Below are positions 37,132 through 48,026 of a stretch of DNA of 64,000 nt, one piece after another. Positions within the stretch are counted from its first letter, which is position 1. The number at the start of each line of letters is the position of its first letter. Position numbers and translations under genes: made by a program. The DNA is from Pseudoalteromonas spongiae UST010723-006. GTDB lineage: Bacteria; Pseudomonadota; Gammaproteobacteria; Enterobacterales; Alteromonadaceae. Under the pieces are notes generated by a model. It saw nothing but the letters and a program-made list of their open reading frames with translations, had not been told where the DNA came from and did no database searches. The stretch covers positions 297,001 to 361,000 of the forward strand of contig NZ_CP011039.1 in the NCBI RefSeq assembly GCF_000238255.3. Reading direction: 5' to 3'.

Positions 37132-40100
37132 TGCAAAAAGTAAGGCACACCTGTTTTTGGTGTTTACGTAAAGTTTGGCAAATATTCGCGATCAGCCTTG
37201 TGCTGGTCGCTGTGCTTGTGTCGTTGCTAAAATATAGCTTGCCCTATGCCAATGATTACAAAGCTGAAATTGAAGCACTGATTACCGAACAAGTCGGCAC
37301 TAATATCGCTATTGGTTCTATTTCTGCTGGTTGGGAGCACACAGGCCCCGCATTGGTACTTAATCAGGTATCGTTCGGCAAAAACCAGCCACTAGCTCTT
37401 GGACTCTATGTTGAACAATCGCGTTTGCATGTTAATGTGTGGCAATCTGTGCTGCAGCGCAGGTTAGTATCAAATTATTTTGTGTTGTCAGGGCTTAATG
37501 CCAAAGTTGATTTAACCCAGCCTTTCCCAAGCAGTGATGAAAGCACCGACGGTGCTAATTTAATCGATGTACTCGAAACCTTATTTTTAGCGCAAAGTGG
37601 TCACTTTGCTGTAGAAGATAGCCAATTTTTAGTTAATACCAAGCGCAATGAAAAGCGCGTTATTGCTATTGAGCGTGTCACTTGGCAAAACCGTAACAAT
37701 CAGCATCAAGGCGTAGGTTACATCACCTTGCCTGGTATTTCTGATAATCGATTAGAGATTATTCTCGATTTATACGGTGAACATTTCTCTGAATCTTTTG
37801 GTTCTTTATTTGTTGAAAGTAAGCAGCTAAATGCGAGCAGTTGGTTGCGCGATGTGCTTTCGGATGATGTAACCCAAGTTAAAAGCGATATTAACTTTAA
37901 AGCATGGGCGCGATTTAAAGAGTTTAAAGTTGAAAACATTCAACTAGATTGGCAACCAAGCGAGATTAGCTGGCAACAAGAAAACGAAAGAGAGTCGTTA
38001 CAAATCAATGCAGGTACGTTAAGAGTGCGACCGCACAACGATGGTTGGCGATTTGAAACGTCTGAACTTGATATTGCTGCTAATCAAAATCAATGGCCAA
38101 GCTTTGGTGGTAAAATTGACTACAACAATGGCCGCATTACGACGCAATGGCGTGACTTTCCACTGGCATTATTAAGTGATGTAGCGCCTTTGCTCCCCTT
38201 TGAGCAAACTAAAATTGTTGAGCAGCTATTGCTAAAAGGCTCAGTTTCAGACCTTTATGTGCAATATCACAACCCAGAAGATTATTTCTTTACTACCTCA
38301 GTGCGCGATTTGTCATGGCAGCACTATAATGGCATTCCTGGGGTGCAAAACTTATCGCTCACGCTGGTAGGCGATCAATCAGCAGTTAAGTTGTCAGTTC
38401 AAGGTAATGAAGATTACATCATGACAGGCGAGCTGTTTACGCGTGCTATTCCGTACAAGCAATTAACCATTAACCTTGATTTTCTTAAACAAGCGCAAGG
38501 CTGGAGACTCGAAAGTGACACTATTTGGTTAGATAATGATGAGCTGACCTTCGCCGCAGAGTTTTCACTTAATTTATTTGAGCAAAGCGAACTTAGTTTA
38601 TATGCAGAGATGCAGGGGCCAGAAGTACTTAAAGCGCGTCATTATTTTCCACGAGGTTATATGCCGCAGGGCACAATTGATTACCTCAATCGTTCACTGC
38701 GAGGCGGTAAAATAGATGTGGCAAAAGTGTTGTGGCAAGGTAAGTTAAGTGACTTCCCATATCAAGAACACAACGGCCGCTTTTTAGTTGACGCTAAAGT
38801 GACCGACGCAACATTTAACTTTAATCAATCGTGGCCAGATATTACTAAACTTGAAGCTGATTTAATTTTTTCAAATGAACGCATGGACATTGTATCGCAG
38901 CAAGGTGTACTTGCTGGATTGCAGTTAGGTAACGGCGTTGTTGTTAGTATTGACGACTTATCACACGCAAGTACGCTAAATGTTGATATTGAAACACAGC
39001 AAAAAGCACAAGAATTACAGCCTTTCTTTGCGGCCACACCACTAAAAGACTCTATTGGTGCGGTACTTGAAACCGTGCAAGGGCAGGGTAAGGTACTTGG
39101 TAAAACACGCATTCAAGTACCGTTAAGTAAAGGCGAAGTGAGCGTAAGCGGTTCTGTTGACCTTAAAAATACCCCGATTTTTATTGCAAAGCCGGGTATT
39201 CCTTTCGATCAGGTGACCGGTACTTTAATCTTTAACAACAGCGATATTCAGCTCAAAAATGCGACGGCTAGTTGGCTTGATATGCCGTTTAAGTTTAATT
39301 TGCAAGGCAAGCAGCAAGGCGAAAACTACGACCTGTCAGTGACAGGTGATGCCAGCTGGCAAGTGAGTGACATTGTTAAGCATACGCAAGGCATTATGAG
39401 TGGTTACATGAGTGGTGTTGTGCCGTTTGATATTGCGTTTAATATGCAGCTAAAGCCGCAAGGGTTTAATTATACTGCCAGTGCATCGTCAGATTTAATT
39501 GGCTTAAGTACAGCATTACCAACGCCATACAGTAAAAAGCGTGATCAAGTATGGCCACTTACCTTAAATGTAAGAGGCGATGAAATCTCGAACTTGATCA
39601 CCGCCAATATTAATCAGCAACTCTATTTTAATAGTATTGTTGATAATCGCTTAGGTAAGGTAAGTAATGCACACTTGATCGTCGGTGAAAATGATCTTGG
39701 TATTAACGCCAGTGGTTTCGATGTGACGGTAGCCCTTTCAAAAGCCGATATCGTGGAGTGGATCCCGTTTATTGATCATTTGGTTGCTACACCAACCGAG
39801 TCGAATTCGGATCATCAAGTATTTCCTAAGTTAAAAGAGGTAAATGCCAATATCGATTATGCGACACTATCGGAAATTGAATTTAATGATCTTGAGATAA
39901 ACCTTAGCGCATTAGCGCAGTCTACCCAGCTGAAAATTAATGGTAAAGAAGTACGCGCAGAAGTGAGTATACCGCGTATTCTTGCGCAGCGACCTGTGTT
40001 TATTGAAGCTGATTATTTACGGCTTAACTTTAAACCTGAAGAAACAGAGCCACAACCTAGTGCTGGTTTAAAGCCAATTGATGACTTTGGTAGCCCACAA

Positions 40101-41057
40101 GATAATGAATGGTTAACCCATTTACCGGCGATTCGATTTAACTGTGCCGATTGTAAAGTGGATAGCTATCAGTTAGATAAGCTTGCGCTCGATTTAGATC
40201 CGGCTGATAACGGTTTGCTGATCAGTAAGTTGACTGTCGATAAAGGCAAGCACTTATTTATCGGTGAAGGCAGCTGGCAAAAACAAAAAACTAACTTAAG
40301 CGGTAAACTAGTAAGTAAGGATATCGGAGAGCTAACCGACGAATTCGACCTCACCAGCTCAATTAAAGAATCTAACGCCGAAATTGATATTGATTTGTAC
40401 TGGTATGGTACGCCTTATCAGTTTAATACGCAGTCGCTTTCTGGCGATTTAAAGTGGCGCTTAGGCGATGGCTATATTACCGATATTAGCGATGGTGGAG
40501 CACGTGTATTTTCATTGTTAAGCCTAGATTCGTTAGTGCGTAAGCTAAAGCTGGATTTTAGAGATGTATTTGCCAAAGGGTTTTTCTACAACAGCATGCA
40601 AGGCAGTATGCAGGTTGATAAGGGCGTGGCGTATACCAAAGATACTGAGCTAAATGGTGTGCCTGCAGATTTAACCATTAAAGGTTATGCAGACCTTAAT
40701 ACGCATAAAATTGATTACACCATGTGGGTTGCGCCAGAGGTGACTTCAAGCATTCCAGTAATTGTTGCTTGGATGGTAAACCCTGTAACAGGTTTAGCTG
40801 CACTTGCGATAGATAAAGTGTTGCATTCAGCGCGCGTTATTTCTGAAATTGAATACACCATTACCGGCACCTTTGAGCAACCAGTTGTTACAGAAAAAGG
40901 CAAGAAGAGCCGTGAAATTGAAATTCCACAATCGACTTTGCCTGGTACACCCAAACAAGATGTGTTGCCAGCTGAAAAGAAAATAGTGCCGCTAAGTGAT
41001 GCAACTATGCCAAATGAGCAATCTAAAGTTGATAAAACAGAAGGTCAAAATCAATGA
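37131..41057 (+). CDS. yhdP: AsmA-like protein YhdP
   Basis: This very large envelope protein (1308 residues) belongs to the AsmA/TamB-like lipid-transport group, in which YhdP carries phospholipid toward the outer membrane. A single N-terminal helix (VWQIFAISLVLVAVLVSLLKYSL) anchors it in the inner membrane. The rest is a long repetitive beta-rich bridge. The AsmA-like C-terminus includes DGGARVFSLLSLDSLVRKLKLDFRDVF and the hydrophobic VAPEVTSSIPVIVAWMVNPVTGLAAL segment. It starts with GTG overlapping the rng stop and ends overlapping the nitrilase gene by four bases. Confidence 0.95.
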   Translation: MQKVRHTCFWCLRKVWQIFAISLVLVAVLVSLLKYSLPYANDYKAEIEALITEQVGTNIAIGSISAGWEHTGPALVLNQVSFGKNQPLALGLYVEQSRLHVNVWQSVLQRRLVSNYFVLSGLNAKVDLTQPFPSSDESTDGANLIDVLETLFLAQSGHFAVEDSQFLVNTKRNEKRVIAIERVTWQNRNNQHQGVGYITLPGISDNRLEIILDLYGEHFSESFGSLFVESKQLNASSWLRDVLSDDVTQVKSDINFKAWARFKEFKVENIQLDWQPSEISWQQENERESLQINAGTLRVRPHNDGWRFETSELDIAANQNQWPSFGGKIDYNNGRITTQWRDFPLALLSDVAPLLPFEQTKIVEQLLLKGSVSDLYVQYHNPEDYFFTTSVRDLSWQHYNGIPGVQNLSLTLVGDQSAVKLSVQGNEDYIMTGELFTRAIPYKQLTINLDFLKQAQGWRLESDTIWLDNDELTFAAEFSLNLFEQSELSLYAEMQGPEVLKARHYFPRGYMPQGTIDYLNRSLRGGKIDVAKVLWQGKLSDFPYQEHNGRFLVDAKVTDATFNFNQSWPDITKLEADLIFSNERMDIVSQQGVLAGLQLGNGVVVSIDDLSHASTLNVDIETQQKAQELQPFFAATPLKDSIGAVLETVQGQGKVLGKTRIQVPLSKGEVSVSGSVDLKNTPIFIAKPGIPFDQVTGTLIFNNSDIQLKNATASWLDMPFKFNLQGKQQGENYDLSVTGDASWQVSDIVKHTQGIMSGYMSGVVPFDIAFNMQLKPQGFNYTASASSDLIGLSTALPTPYSKKRDQVWPLTLNVRGDEISNLITANINQQLYFNSIVDNRLGKVSNAHLIVGENDLGINASGFDVTVALSKADIVEWIPFIDHLVATPTESNSDHQVFPKLKEVNANIDYATLSEIEFNDLEINLSALAQSTQLKINGKEVRAEVSIPRILAQRPVFIEADYLRLNFKPEETEPQPSAGLKPIDDFGSPQDNEWLTHLPAIRFNCADCKVDSYQLDKLALDLDPADNGLLISKLTVDKGKHLFIGEGSWQKQKTNLSGKLVSKDIGELTDEFDLTSSIKESNAEIDIDLYWYGTPYQFNTQSLSGDLKWRLGDGYITDISDGGARVFSLLSLDSLVRKLKLDFRDVFAKGFFYNSMQGSMQVDKGVAYTKDTELNGVPADLTIKGYADLNTHKIDYTMWVAPEVTSSIPVIVAWMVNPVTGLAALAIDKVLHSARVISEIEYTITGTFEQPVVTEKGKKSREIEIPQSTLPGTPKQDVLPAEKKIVPLSDATMPNEQSKVDKTEGQNQ

Positions 41058-41878
41058 TTGTTGTTTTGCAATGGACGGTAAGTGCTAAACCAAGTAGCAA
41101 CTTGGATTATTTGCGCCAGCAGTTAGTTGCCTTGCGCGACGAGCATGTAAATGATCCTTTGCTGGTTTGTTTGCCAGAAGGGTTTGCTTGTTTTGATGCC
41201 AAAGCCCATGACTTAATGGCGTTTGCCAATAATAGTGCGCCATTTATTGATCAAGTATGTCAGCTGGCAAAACAGTTTAACGTTTGGATAAGCGCCGGCA
41301 CTATCCCAATCGCCGAAGGGACAAAATATTACGCAGCCTCTTTAATGGTTAACCAGTTAGGTGAAGTGGTTGCACGCTATAACAAAATCCATTTATTCGA
41401 TGTGGATGTTGACGATGCAAAGCAAAATTATCGTGAATCTAATACCACAATCGCCGGCAAAGACTTAGTCGTAGTTGACACACCGTTTGGTAAAATCGGC
41501 TTAACGATTTGTTATGATATGCGTTTTCCGGGCTTGTTTGGCGCACTTAGAACTTTAGGTGCAGAGATTATTTTAGTGCCATCGGCATTTACCGTACCTA
41601 CTGGCAAAGCACATTGGTTGCCGTTGCTACAAGCGCGAGCGATTGAAAATCAAGTATACCTAGTTGCTGCTGCTACCACAGGCACACATGACAATGGCAG
41701 ACAAACGTATGGTCATAGCGTGATTATCTCACCTTGGGGTGAGATAGAGGCGATGTTAGGTGATGAAGCTAACAATATCGTATACTTACCCAATATGGAT
41801 AAATTGACAGACGTAAGGCAAAAAATGCCACTGTTGTCACATAACCAATTTAATTATGAGTTTAAACATGAGCAATAA
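41054..41878 (+). CDS. Nitrilase-family carbon-nitrogen hydrolase (Nit-like)
   Basis: This 274-residue hydrolase has the nitrilase triad E42 (LPEGF), K111 (YNKIHLFD) and C153 ([11 protein letters not shown]). Its close relatives include the Nit1/YbeM-type amidases that remove deaminated glutathione, which is the likeliest role. It is conserved next to yhdP and tldD in many gammaproteobacteria. The ATGA overlap with yhdP and an 11-base overlap with tldD place it inside the mre-tldD operon. Confidence 0.9.
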   Translation: MIVVLQWTVSAKPSSNLDYLRQQLVALRDEHVNDPLLVCLPEGFACFDAKAHDLMAFANNSAPFIDQVCQLAKQFNVWISAGTIPIAEGTKYYAASLMVNQLGEVVARYNKIHLFDVDVDDAKQNYRESNTTIAGKDLVVVDTPFGKIGLTICYDMRFPGLFGALRTLGAEIILVPSAFTVPTGKAHWLPLLQARAIENQVYLVAAATTGTHDNGRQTYGHSVIISPWGEIEAMLGDEANNIVYLPNMDKLTDVRQKMPLLSHNQFNYEFKHEQ

Positions 41879-43319
41879 CGTAGAACAGCATTTACTAGCG
41901 CAAAGCGGCCTTTCACGCCAAGATTTGCTCGATAGTTTGTCTTTAATTCAAGAACACCAAATTGATTATGCTGACCTGTATTTTCAATCAAGTCATCATG
42001 AATCTTGGGTACTCGAAGACGGCATTGTTAAAGATGGTAGCTACAACATTGAGCGTGGGGTTGGTGTGAGAGCTGTATCTGGTGAAAAGACCGGCTTCTC
42101 GTATTCTGATGCAATTAATAAAAATGCTATTACACAGGCGGCTTTGGCAGCACGAAGTGTTGCTGATAAAAATAGTGCAGCCCTAAACACCAGCAAAATC
42201 CAGGTAGTGGAGCTTGATAAGAATATTATTCAGCCGATTATGCCAATTAGCAGCTTAACGGATGGCGAAAAAATTGATTTGTTAAAACAAATTGATGCGT
42301 ATATTCGCAAAATTGCGCCAAATGCATCGCAAGTTGTGTGTTCAATGGCAGCGGTTTATGAAGAGGTGCTTATTGCCGCGAGTGACGGCACATTTGCAAC
42401 AGATGTGCGCCCGCTTATTCGTTTAAACGCATCGGTACTACTTGAGCAAGATGGCAAGCGTGAGCGTGGCAGTGCGGGTGGCGGTGCGCGTTTAGACTAT
42501 GGTTATTTTTATGAAATGGTTGATGGCAAACCACGTTGGATGACTTATGCCGACGAAGCAGTGCGTTTAGCAAATGTTAACCTTGCCGCAATTGAAGCGC
42601 CTGCGGGCACTATGCCTGTGGTACTCGGTGGTGGCTGGCCTGGTGTGCTGCTACACGAAGCCGTAGGTCATGGCTTAGAGGGCGATTTTAACCGTAAAGG
42701 TTCTTCGGCCTTCAGTGGTAAAGTAGGTCAGCAAGTTGCTTCTAGCTTATGTACTGTGGTTGATGACGGTACGCTGGACAACCGTCGTGGCTCATTAAAC
42801 GTTGACGATGAAGGTGTTGCTGCGGGTTACAACGTGCTTATTGAAAACGGTGTGCTGAAAGGGTACATGCAAGACAAGCTTAATGCGCGTTTAATGGGCG
42901 TAGCGCCTACAGGTAACGGTCGCCGTGAATCATATGCCCATTTACCTATGCCGCGTATGACGAATACGTACATGCTAGCGGGTGAAAGTACACAACAAGA
43001 AATCATTGAAAGTGTTGAAAACGGTATTTTCGCGACGAACTTTGCAGGTGGCCAAGTTGATATTACATCAGGCAAGTTTGTGTTCTCGGCATCAGAAGCG
43101 TATTTAATTAAAGATGGCAAAGTAACGCAACCAATCAAAGGGGCTACCCTAATTGGTAACGGCCCAGACGTAATGCACAAAATTTCAATGGTAGGTAATG
43201 ACTTATCACTTGATAATGGCGTTGGCGTGTGCGGCAAAGATGGTCAAAGTGTTCCAGTTGGCGTCGGTCAGCCAAGTCTTAAAATTGATGAACTTACAGT
43301 TGGTGGTACAGCTGCTTAA
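41868..43319 (+). CDS. tldD: Metalloprotease subunit TldD
   Basis: This is the catalytic subunit of the TldD/PmbA(TldE) heterodimer, a zinc protease that degrades unfolded peptides and matures some peptide antibiotics. The zinc site HEAVGH spans H263-H268, and the third ligand is probably C455 in GVCGKDGQS. The substrate-binding [19 protein letters not shown] is conserved. I choose the ATG at 41868 (MSNNVEQH) over one at 41856. From it the protein is 483 residues. Its partner pmbA lies 3.3 kb downstream rather than adjacent. Confidence 0.95.
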   Translation: MSNNVEQHLLAQSGLSRQDLLDSLSLIQEHQIDYADLYFQSSHHESWVLEDGIVKDGSYNIERGVGVRAVSGEKTGFSYSDAINKNAITQAALAARSVADKNSAALNTSKIQVVELDKNIIQPIMPISSLTDGEKIDLLKQIDAYIRKIAPNASQVVCSMAAVYEEVLIAASDGTFATDVRPLIRLNASVLLEQDGKRERGSAGGGARLDYGYFYEMVDGKPRWMTYADEAVRLANVNLAAIEAPAGTMPVVLGGGWPGVLLHEAVGHGLEGDFNRKGSSAFSGKVGQQVASSLCTVVDDGTLDNRRGSLNVDDEGVAAGYNVLIENGVLKGYMQDKLNARLMGVAPTGNGRRESYAHLPMPRMTNTYMLAGESTQQEIIESVENGIFATNFAGGQVDITSGKFVFSASEAYLIKDGKVTQPIKGATLIGNGPDVMHKISMVGNDLSLDNGVGVCGKDGQSVPVGVGQPSLKIDELTVGGTAA

Positions 43320-43344
43320 ATTGTTGCACTGATTTTAGAATACA

Positions 43345-43372
43345 AAAAAACGCTGCAATTGCAGCGTTTTTT
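43345..43372. terminator. Bidirectional terminator between tldD and the Ig-like gene
   Basis: A perfect 28-bp palindrome: AAAAAA, CGCTGCAATTGCAGCG, TTTTTT. It lies 25 bases after the tldD stop and just before the stop of the reverse-strand gene, so it can end transcription from both sides. Confidence 0.92.
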
Positions 43373-43379
43373 ATGAGCT

Positions 43380-45920
43380 TTATTGTAAGTCGACAGTAAT
43401 AAACTGTGATGTGACTACGCCACCGGAGCTTGTTATTTCAATCGTTAAGTTCGCGGTAGTTGCATCATCACCTTCAGCGAGCGTATTTTTTAGCGTAAAA
43501 CCTATCGTATCGCCGCCAAATACATTCTTACTCTTTGCACTTGAGATAGTAATATTAGTATTTAAGTCAGTTTGACTGATTGGATTCGGTGTTCCATTGG
43601 TATTACCTACCGTAAAACTTGTTTGACCAACTAGCTCGCCGACATCGGTATTTACACTTACAGTACTACCTTGGGGTAAGGTTTGTAATGCAGTGTCAGC
43701 AAAGCTTAGCGAATAAGATTGGCTAGCACCGCGTGCAATGGGTGTTCTAAATATACTTACGTTATCACGGTTACTCGCGACTATAGTTTCGCTAAATTCA
43801 CCCGGTGTGGTTTCCACTGTTTCATACAATGACCAATAGCTTTTGCCACTTGCCATAATCAGCACCAATGACTTACGCACATTAATTAAGCTTTTTGTTG
43901 AGCATAAATTGCCCGAACACTGTGGGCCGTTAAACATACCATCAGCGCTGGCAAATGTTTTATTGTTATCAAAGTCGATAAAAGTTTCGCCTTGGTCGTA
44001 TTGGTCGTTTTCGTTGTCATCGCGCCATGCTTCCGACATATCGATAAAACCTGATGGTAAATATTCTGCACGACCAAACCCGCTTGATACTTTTTCGTTT
44101 TCTACAGCGCTGCCATCTTGATTATCAAATAGATTATTACCATTGGTATCGAAAAAGGTTTCATGGCCAATGGCGGTAGCCAGAATGGTAGATCTGTGGT
44201 TAAACACGCGAGGGTTGCTACTTTGCCAAGTGACTGAACATGAACCATTGGTAGTTTGACAGCTTGGCTCTATTTGACCGCCTTCAGTGGTAAAGTTCAC
44301 TGTAGTGCCATCGGGCACGGGGTTATTAAAACTGTCTGCTAGCCATGCGGTAATCTCACTGGTTACGCCATTTGTATTGTGACTTTCAGGGTTAAGAATT
44401 TCTGCGGATAAAGAAATACTGTTTTGATCAGCCAGACCGGTATTAACTGAGAGCAAATCAGATTGACTGATAATCTCGACGCTTTCGCCTGCATCGTTAG
44501 TCGTTGTGGCACTTGCGGTAACGCGAACCGGTGTTGGCACAGTACCCGAGATTACTTTGGTACTCACTTCACCTTGTGAGTTAGTAATTGCGGAGGTGGG
44601 AGATATTTCTAGACCACCAACATCGGTACTTGCACTAAAATTAACTAGCTGTTGAGCCAGTAAATTTCCCTGTTTGCCTTTCACGCGGAAAGTGATGGTT
44701 GAAATTTCTTGTTTGCCTACGCCGCCAGTACCTTTAATCACGATTGACGTCGGATCTGCTGATACAAACTCAATGGCACCGAGTGCTTCGCCAGAGAGGT
44801 TTACATCTTGCGTTAAAATAGTGTTTTCGCCGTTTACGGTAACGCTTGCGATTATTTGATCTTCATTGCCGTTTGCCCCAGCGCAGTTAATATCTTTGTA
44901 CGTTGAATTAGCTTCCCCGTTTATTGTGAGAACTTGCTGGTCAATGCTAGCTGTGCCATTAATTACACAGCTGGAGCTAAAATTAACAGCAGTTGGCGTA
45001 GTGATTACTTGCTGGTTTTCGTCTACTAATACTAGTGATAGGCCGAGAGTACCGCCTGCCGCTAAATCTACCGAGCCATCGCTTTGGCGCGCAACGCTTA
45101 GTTTCAATTGGTTAGCAACAAAATTACCATTGCTGTCAAAGTAACCCGCTTGTACAACTGGTGTATCAATATCATCGGCACTTAATACTTGATAGTTTAT
45201 TTGCGAACTTACGCTATTACTTTCATCAATTTGGTACGTTGCTACGGCTGTGGCTGCGCCGATAGGACTGTCGGAAGCGAGCGTTAGCTGTACACTGGCA
45301 TTACCATTTGCGTCGGTTAACCAAGATGCGGCATTAAGTTCACCAATCTCAGCAGTAAAACTAATCGGTACTTGGCTAATTGGGTTGTTGAGGTTGTCGA
45401 GCAAATTGGCTTTAAGCGTAATAACTTCGCCTTGCTTAGCATTGTTTACCGCTAAATCGCCAACTAAGCTGGTGAGTGTTACAACAGGCAGTAGCGTTGT
45501 TTGACTAGTGTCACGTAAAAACTCAAAGCTTGTGCTAGCGCTCGCATCTTGCGATGTTGCTGTGATGTCAGCTGCGCCAATATCAGAAGGGGTACTGCTG
45601 AGTAATACTTGTGCAATGCCATCAATATTGGTTAATTTGCTACTTGGCGACAATGTGCCTAGCGCTGTTTCAAAACTAACACTGGTATTGCTTACGGCTT
45701 CGCTATTTTTACTTAGAAAAGCCTGTACACAAAATGTTGACCCAGCAACGAGAGAAGGTGTGGTAAGCGCTTGGCAGTTTTCATCAAGTACCGAAAGTGT
45801 CAATAGCGTTGGCGCATTTGGGTCTGGCGGTGTCACTTCATCGTTTTTACCCGATGAGCCATTACACGCTGCAAGCGCAGATGCAGTGAGTAAAATACCA
45901 AGTTGCCTTATTGTTCTCAT
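43380..45920 (-). CDS. Surface lipoprotein with Ig-like (Big-1 type) domains
   Basis: This 846-residue protein has a lipoprotein signal ending LTASALAACNG (C19). Most of the chain is repeated Ig-like domains of the bacterial group 1 type, with recurring patterns such as VPISFTAEIGELN, TDANGNASVQLTL and PVPDGTTVNFTTEGGQIE. A middle section has EF-hand-like acidic loops (DTNGNNLFDNQDG, DDNENDQYDQGE) that may bind calcium. No beta-barrel or LPXTG-type anchor is present, so it is probably held only by its lipid. It could act in adhesion or as a stalk. Its neighbours give no clue, and terminators or divergent genes isolate it. Confidence 0.8.
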   Translation of the reverse strand: MRTIRQLGILLTASALAACNGSSGKNDEVTPPDPNAPTLLTLSVLDENCQALTTPSLVAGSTFCVQAFLSKNSEAVSNTSVSFETALGTLSPSSKLTNIDGIAQVLLSSTPSDIGAADITATSQDASASTSFEFLRDTSQTTLLPVVTLTSLVGDLAVNNAKQGEVITLKANLLDNLNNPISQVPISFTAEIGELNAASWLTDANGNASVQLTLASDSPIGAATAVATYQIDESNSVSSQINYQVLSADDIDTPVVQAGYFDSNGNFVANQLKLSVARQSDGSVDLAAGGTLGLSLVLVDENQQVITTPTAVNFSSSCVINGTASIDQQVLTINGEANSTYKDINCAGANGNEDQIIASVTVNGENTILTQDVNLSGEALGAIEFVSADPTSIVIKGTGGVGKQEISTITFRVKGKQGNLLAQQLVNFSASTDVGGLEISPTSAITNSQGEVSTKVISGTVPTPVRVTASATTTNDAGESVEIISQSDLLSVNTGLADQNSISLSAEILNPESHNTNGVTSEITAWLADSFNNPVPDGTTVNFTTEGGQIEPSCQTTNGSCSVTWQSSNPRVFNHRSTILATAIGHETFFDTNGNNLFDNQDGSAVENEKVSSGFGRAEYLPSGFIDMSEAWRDDNENDQYDQGETFIDFDNNKTFASADGMFNGPQCSGNLCSTKSLINVRKSLVLIMASGKSYWSLYETVETTPGEFSETIVASNRDNVSIFRTPIARGASQSYSLSFADTALQTLPQGSTVSVNTDVGELVGQTSFTVGNTNGTPNPISQTDLNTNITISSAKSKNVFGGDTIGFTLKNTLAEGDDATTANLTIEITSSGGVVTSQFITVDLQ

Positions 45921-45950
45921 GCTTATCCTTAACCGTTGCTGTTTGTTTTA

Positions 45951-46481
45951 TTAGTGCGTGATTACTTGTTTTAAACACTGAAAAATTTCGCGATAAGCTT
46001 TAGCTGGCTTATTTGCTTCTTTTTCTTTTTTTGCTTGGCGTGTTAATTGACGTAATCGCTGTCTATCAAGTTCGGGATATTCTGATACTAACTCATTGAT
46101 CTTATTGTCGCCAACTTCAATTAACTCATCGCGAATATGTTCAAGTTTATGAAACAACACATTGCCTTGCGCATGCTTGTTTTTCAGAATATCTACCGCT
46201 TTAGTGATCTCTTCAATATTTGCCGCTAAGCGTAAACATTTTGCAATGTAGTTTAAATGTCTGCGGTAAGCTTCTGTTTTCTCTTTAAGGCGATCTGCAA
46301 GCTCCATCGCTTCAATCAATTCATCATTTAATGGAATTGTTTTACGTTGCTTTTTGCTTAGTCCAGCAATATCGGCACCAAGTCCATGTAACTCTTTGGC
46401 ATCACGTTTAAGTTCTGCACGTGATACGTAAATAATTTCTTCCTCTGGCGTATCGAAATCAACTTTGTTCTTTTTGGCCAT
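45951..46481 (-). CDS. darP: Ribosome biogenesis factor DarP (YjgA)
   Basis: This 176-residue helical protein of the YjgA/DarP family is associated with late assembly of the 50S subunit. The conserved N-terminus EIIYVSRAELKRDAKELHGLGADI and the LIEAMELADRLKEKTEAYRRHLNYIAK block are clear. I place the start at 46481 (MAKKNKVD), which has a GGAG ribosome site. A frame extending to 46508 adds nine residues not expected in the family. It is divergent from pmbA; these two genes are commonly neighbours. Confidence 0.93.
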   Translation of the reverse strand: MAKKNKVDFDTPEEEIIYVSRAELKRDAKELHGLGADIAGLSKKQRKTIPLNDELIEAMELADRLKEKTEAYRRHLNYIAKCLRLAANIEEITKAVDILKNKHAQGNVLFHKLEHIRDELIEVGDNKINELVSEYPELDRQRLRQLTRQAKKEKEANKPAKAYREIFQCLKQVITH

Positions 46482-46656
46482 GGTTTCTCCACAAATTAGT
46501 AATGTCACGCATTGTTAGTCTGTTTTGAGTGAATCTACCCAAGTCTAATTGCGTAATTTCTTTATATTATACGTGAAAAATCTGTTTCGATGCTCTGCCT
46601 TATGACGGTATTTTTGATATGCTTAAAAAAATATTTAAATTTAAACTCATTTTCCT

Positions 46657-48006
46657 ATGCAAGCAGACTCTAACGATCCAATTTTTCAGCGCCTTAATGA
46701 AGTTAAGCAAGCGGTGAGCGAAGCGCTCGATTACGCAAAACAGTTAGGCGCAAGCTCTGCTGAAGCGGCAATGTCGAGTACTTCAGGTTTATCTGTTTCA
46801 ACCCGTTTAGGCGAGCTTGAAACGATTGAATATAACCAAGACGGTGCCCTTGGTATTAGTGTTTATGTAGGAAATAAAAAAGGCTCAGCGTCAACCGCAG
46901 ATTTAAGCCCTGAGGCGCTAAAAACGGTTGTATCGAAAGCAGTTGAGATTGCTAAATACACATCAGAAGATCCATGTAATGGCATCGCTGATAAAGAGTT
47001 GCTTGATTTTGCTCCGCAAGATCTTGATTTGTATCACCCTTGGCAAGTAACCGCTGAGCAAGGAATTGACTTGTGTAAACAAGCTGAAGCGGCGGCAATG
47101 CAGTTTGATAGTCGTATTAGTAATTCAGATGGCGCTAGTTTTTCTAGCCACAATGGTCTGCGTGTATATGGCAATAGCTATGGTCAATTAGTGGGATTTC
47201 CGCGCAGTCGTCATAGCATTAGCTGTATGGTGATTGGCGAAGAAAATGGCATGATGCAACGCGATTCAGCGTATACCATCGCACGTAAACAAGAAGGGTT
47301 AAGTAGCGCTGAAAGTGTTGGTATTGAAGCGGCAGAAGAAACAATCGCACGTTTAAATTGTCGTCGTATTCCAACGGGTAAGTATCCGGTTGTGTTTCGC
47401 GCTGATATCGCCAGCTCGCTATTTGGTCATTTAGTTTCAGCCATTGGTGGTGGTGCACTTTATCGCAAATCGAGTTTCTTGCTTGATAGCTTAGGTAGCC
47501 AAGTGTTTAGCGATAAAGTGAATATTCAAGAGCGTCCGCATATATTAGGTGGCTTAGCATCTTCTGCTGTAGACAGTGAAGGGGTTAAAACCATAGATCG
47601 TGAAATCATTAAAGGTGGTGAGTTACAAACTTACTTATTAGCAAGTTATGCATCACGCAAACTTGGTATGCAGGCAACAGGTCATGCTGGTGGTATTCAC
47701 AACTGGTTAGTAGAAGCTTCACATCAAGATTTAAAAAATGTGCTTAATGAAATGGGCACAGGTTTGTTAGTAACTGAAGTTATGGGTCAAGGTGTTAATA
47801 TTGTTACCGGTGATTATTCACGCGGTGCAGCTGGCTTTTGGGTAGAAAATGGTGAAATTCAATACCCAGTAAGTGAAGTTACCATTGCCGGAAACCTGAA
47901 AGACATGTTCTTAAAAGTGGCGGCAATTGGCGGTGATGTTGATGTGCGCGGCAGCATTCAAACTGGCTCAATTTTGATTGAGAGTATGTCTATTGCCGGT
48001 GAGTAG
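46657..48006 (+). CDS. pmbA: Metalloprotease subunit PmbA (TldE)
   Basis: This 449-residue partner of TldD has the same two-domain fold but no HExxxH zinc site, as expected for the non-catalytic TldE subunit. The features FRADIASSLFGHLVSAIGGGALYRKSSF, GMQATGHAGGIHNWLV and IVTGDYSRGAAGFWVENG are strongly conserved. It is divergent from darP with a 148-base shared upstream region and convergent with the ferredoxin reductase gene. Confidence 0.95.
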   Translation: MQADSNDPIFQRLNEVKQAVSEALDYAKQLGASSAEAAMSSTSGLSVSTRLGELETIEYNQDGALGISVYVGNKKGSASTADLSPEALKTVVSKAVEIAKYTSEDPCNGIADKELLDFAPQDLDLYHPWQVTAEQGIDLCKQAEAAAMQFDSRISNSDGASFSSHNGLRVYGNSYGQLVGFPRSRHSISCMVIGEENGMMQRDSAYTIARKQEGLSSAESVGIEAAEETIARLNCRRIPTGKYPVVFRADIASSLFGHLVSAIGGGALYRKSSFLLDSLGSQVFSDKVNIQERPHILGGLASSAVDSEGVKTIDREIIKGGELQTYLLASYASRKLGMQATGHAGGIHNWLVEASHQDLKNVLNEMGTGLLVTEVMGQGVNIVTGDYSRGAAGFWVENGEIQYPVSEVTIAGNLKDMFLKVAAIGGDVDVRGSIQTGSILIESMSIAGE

Positions 48007-48026
48007 TCGGCCTTAATTACGACACC

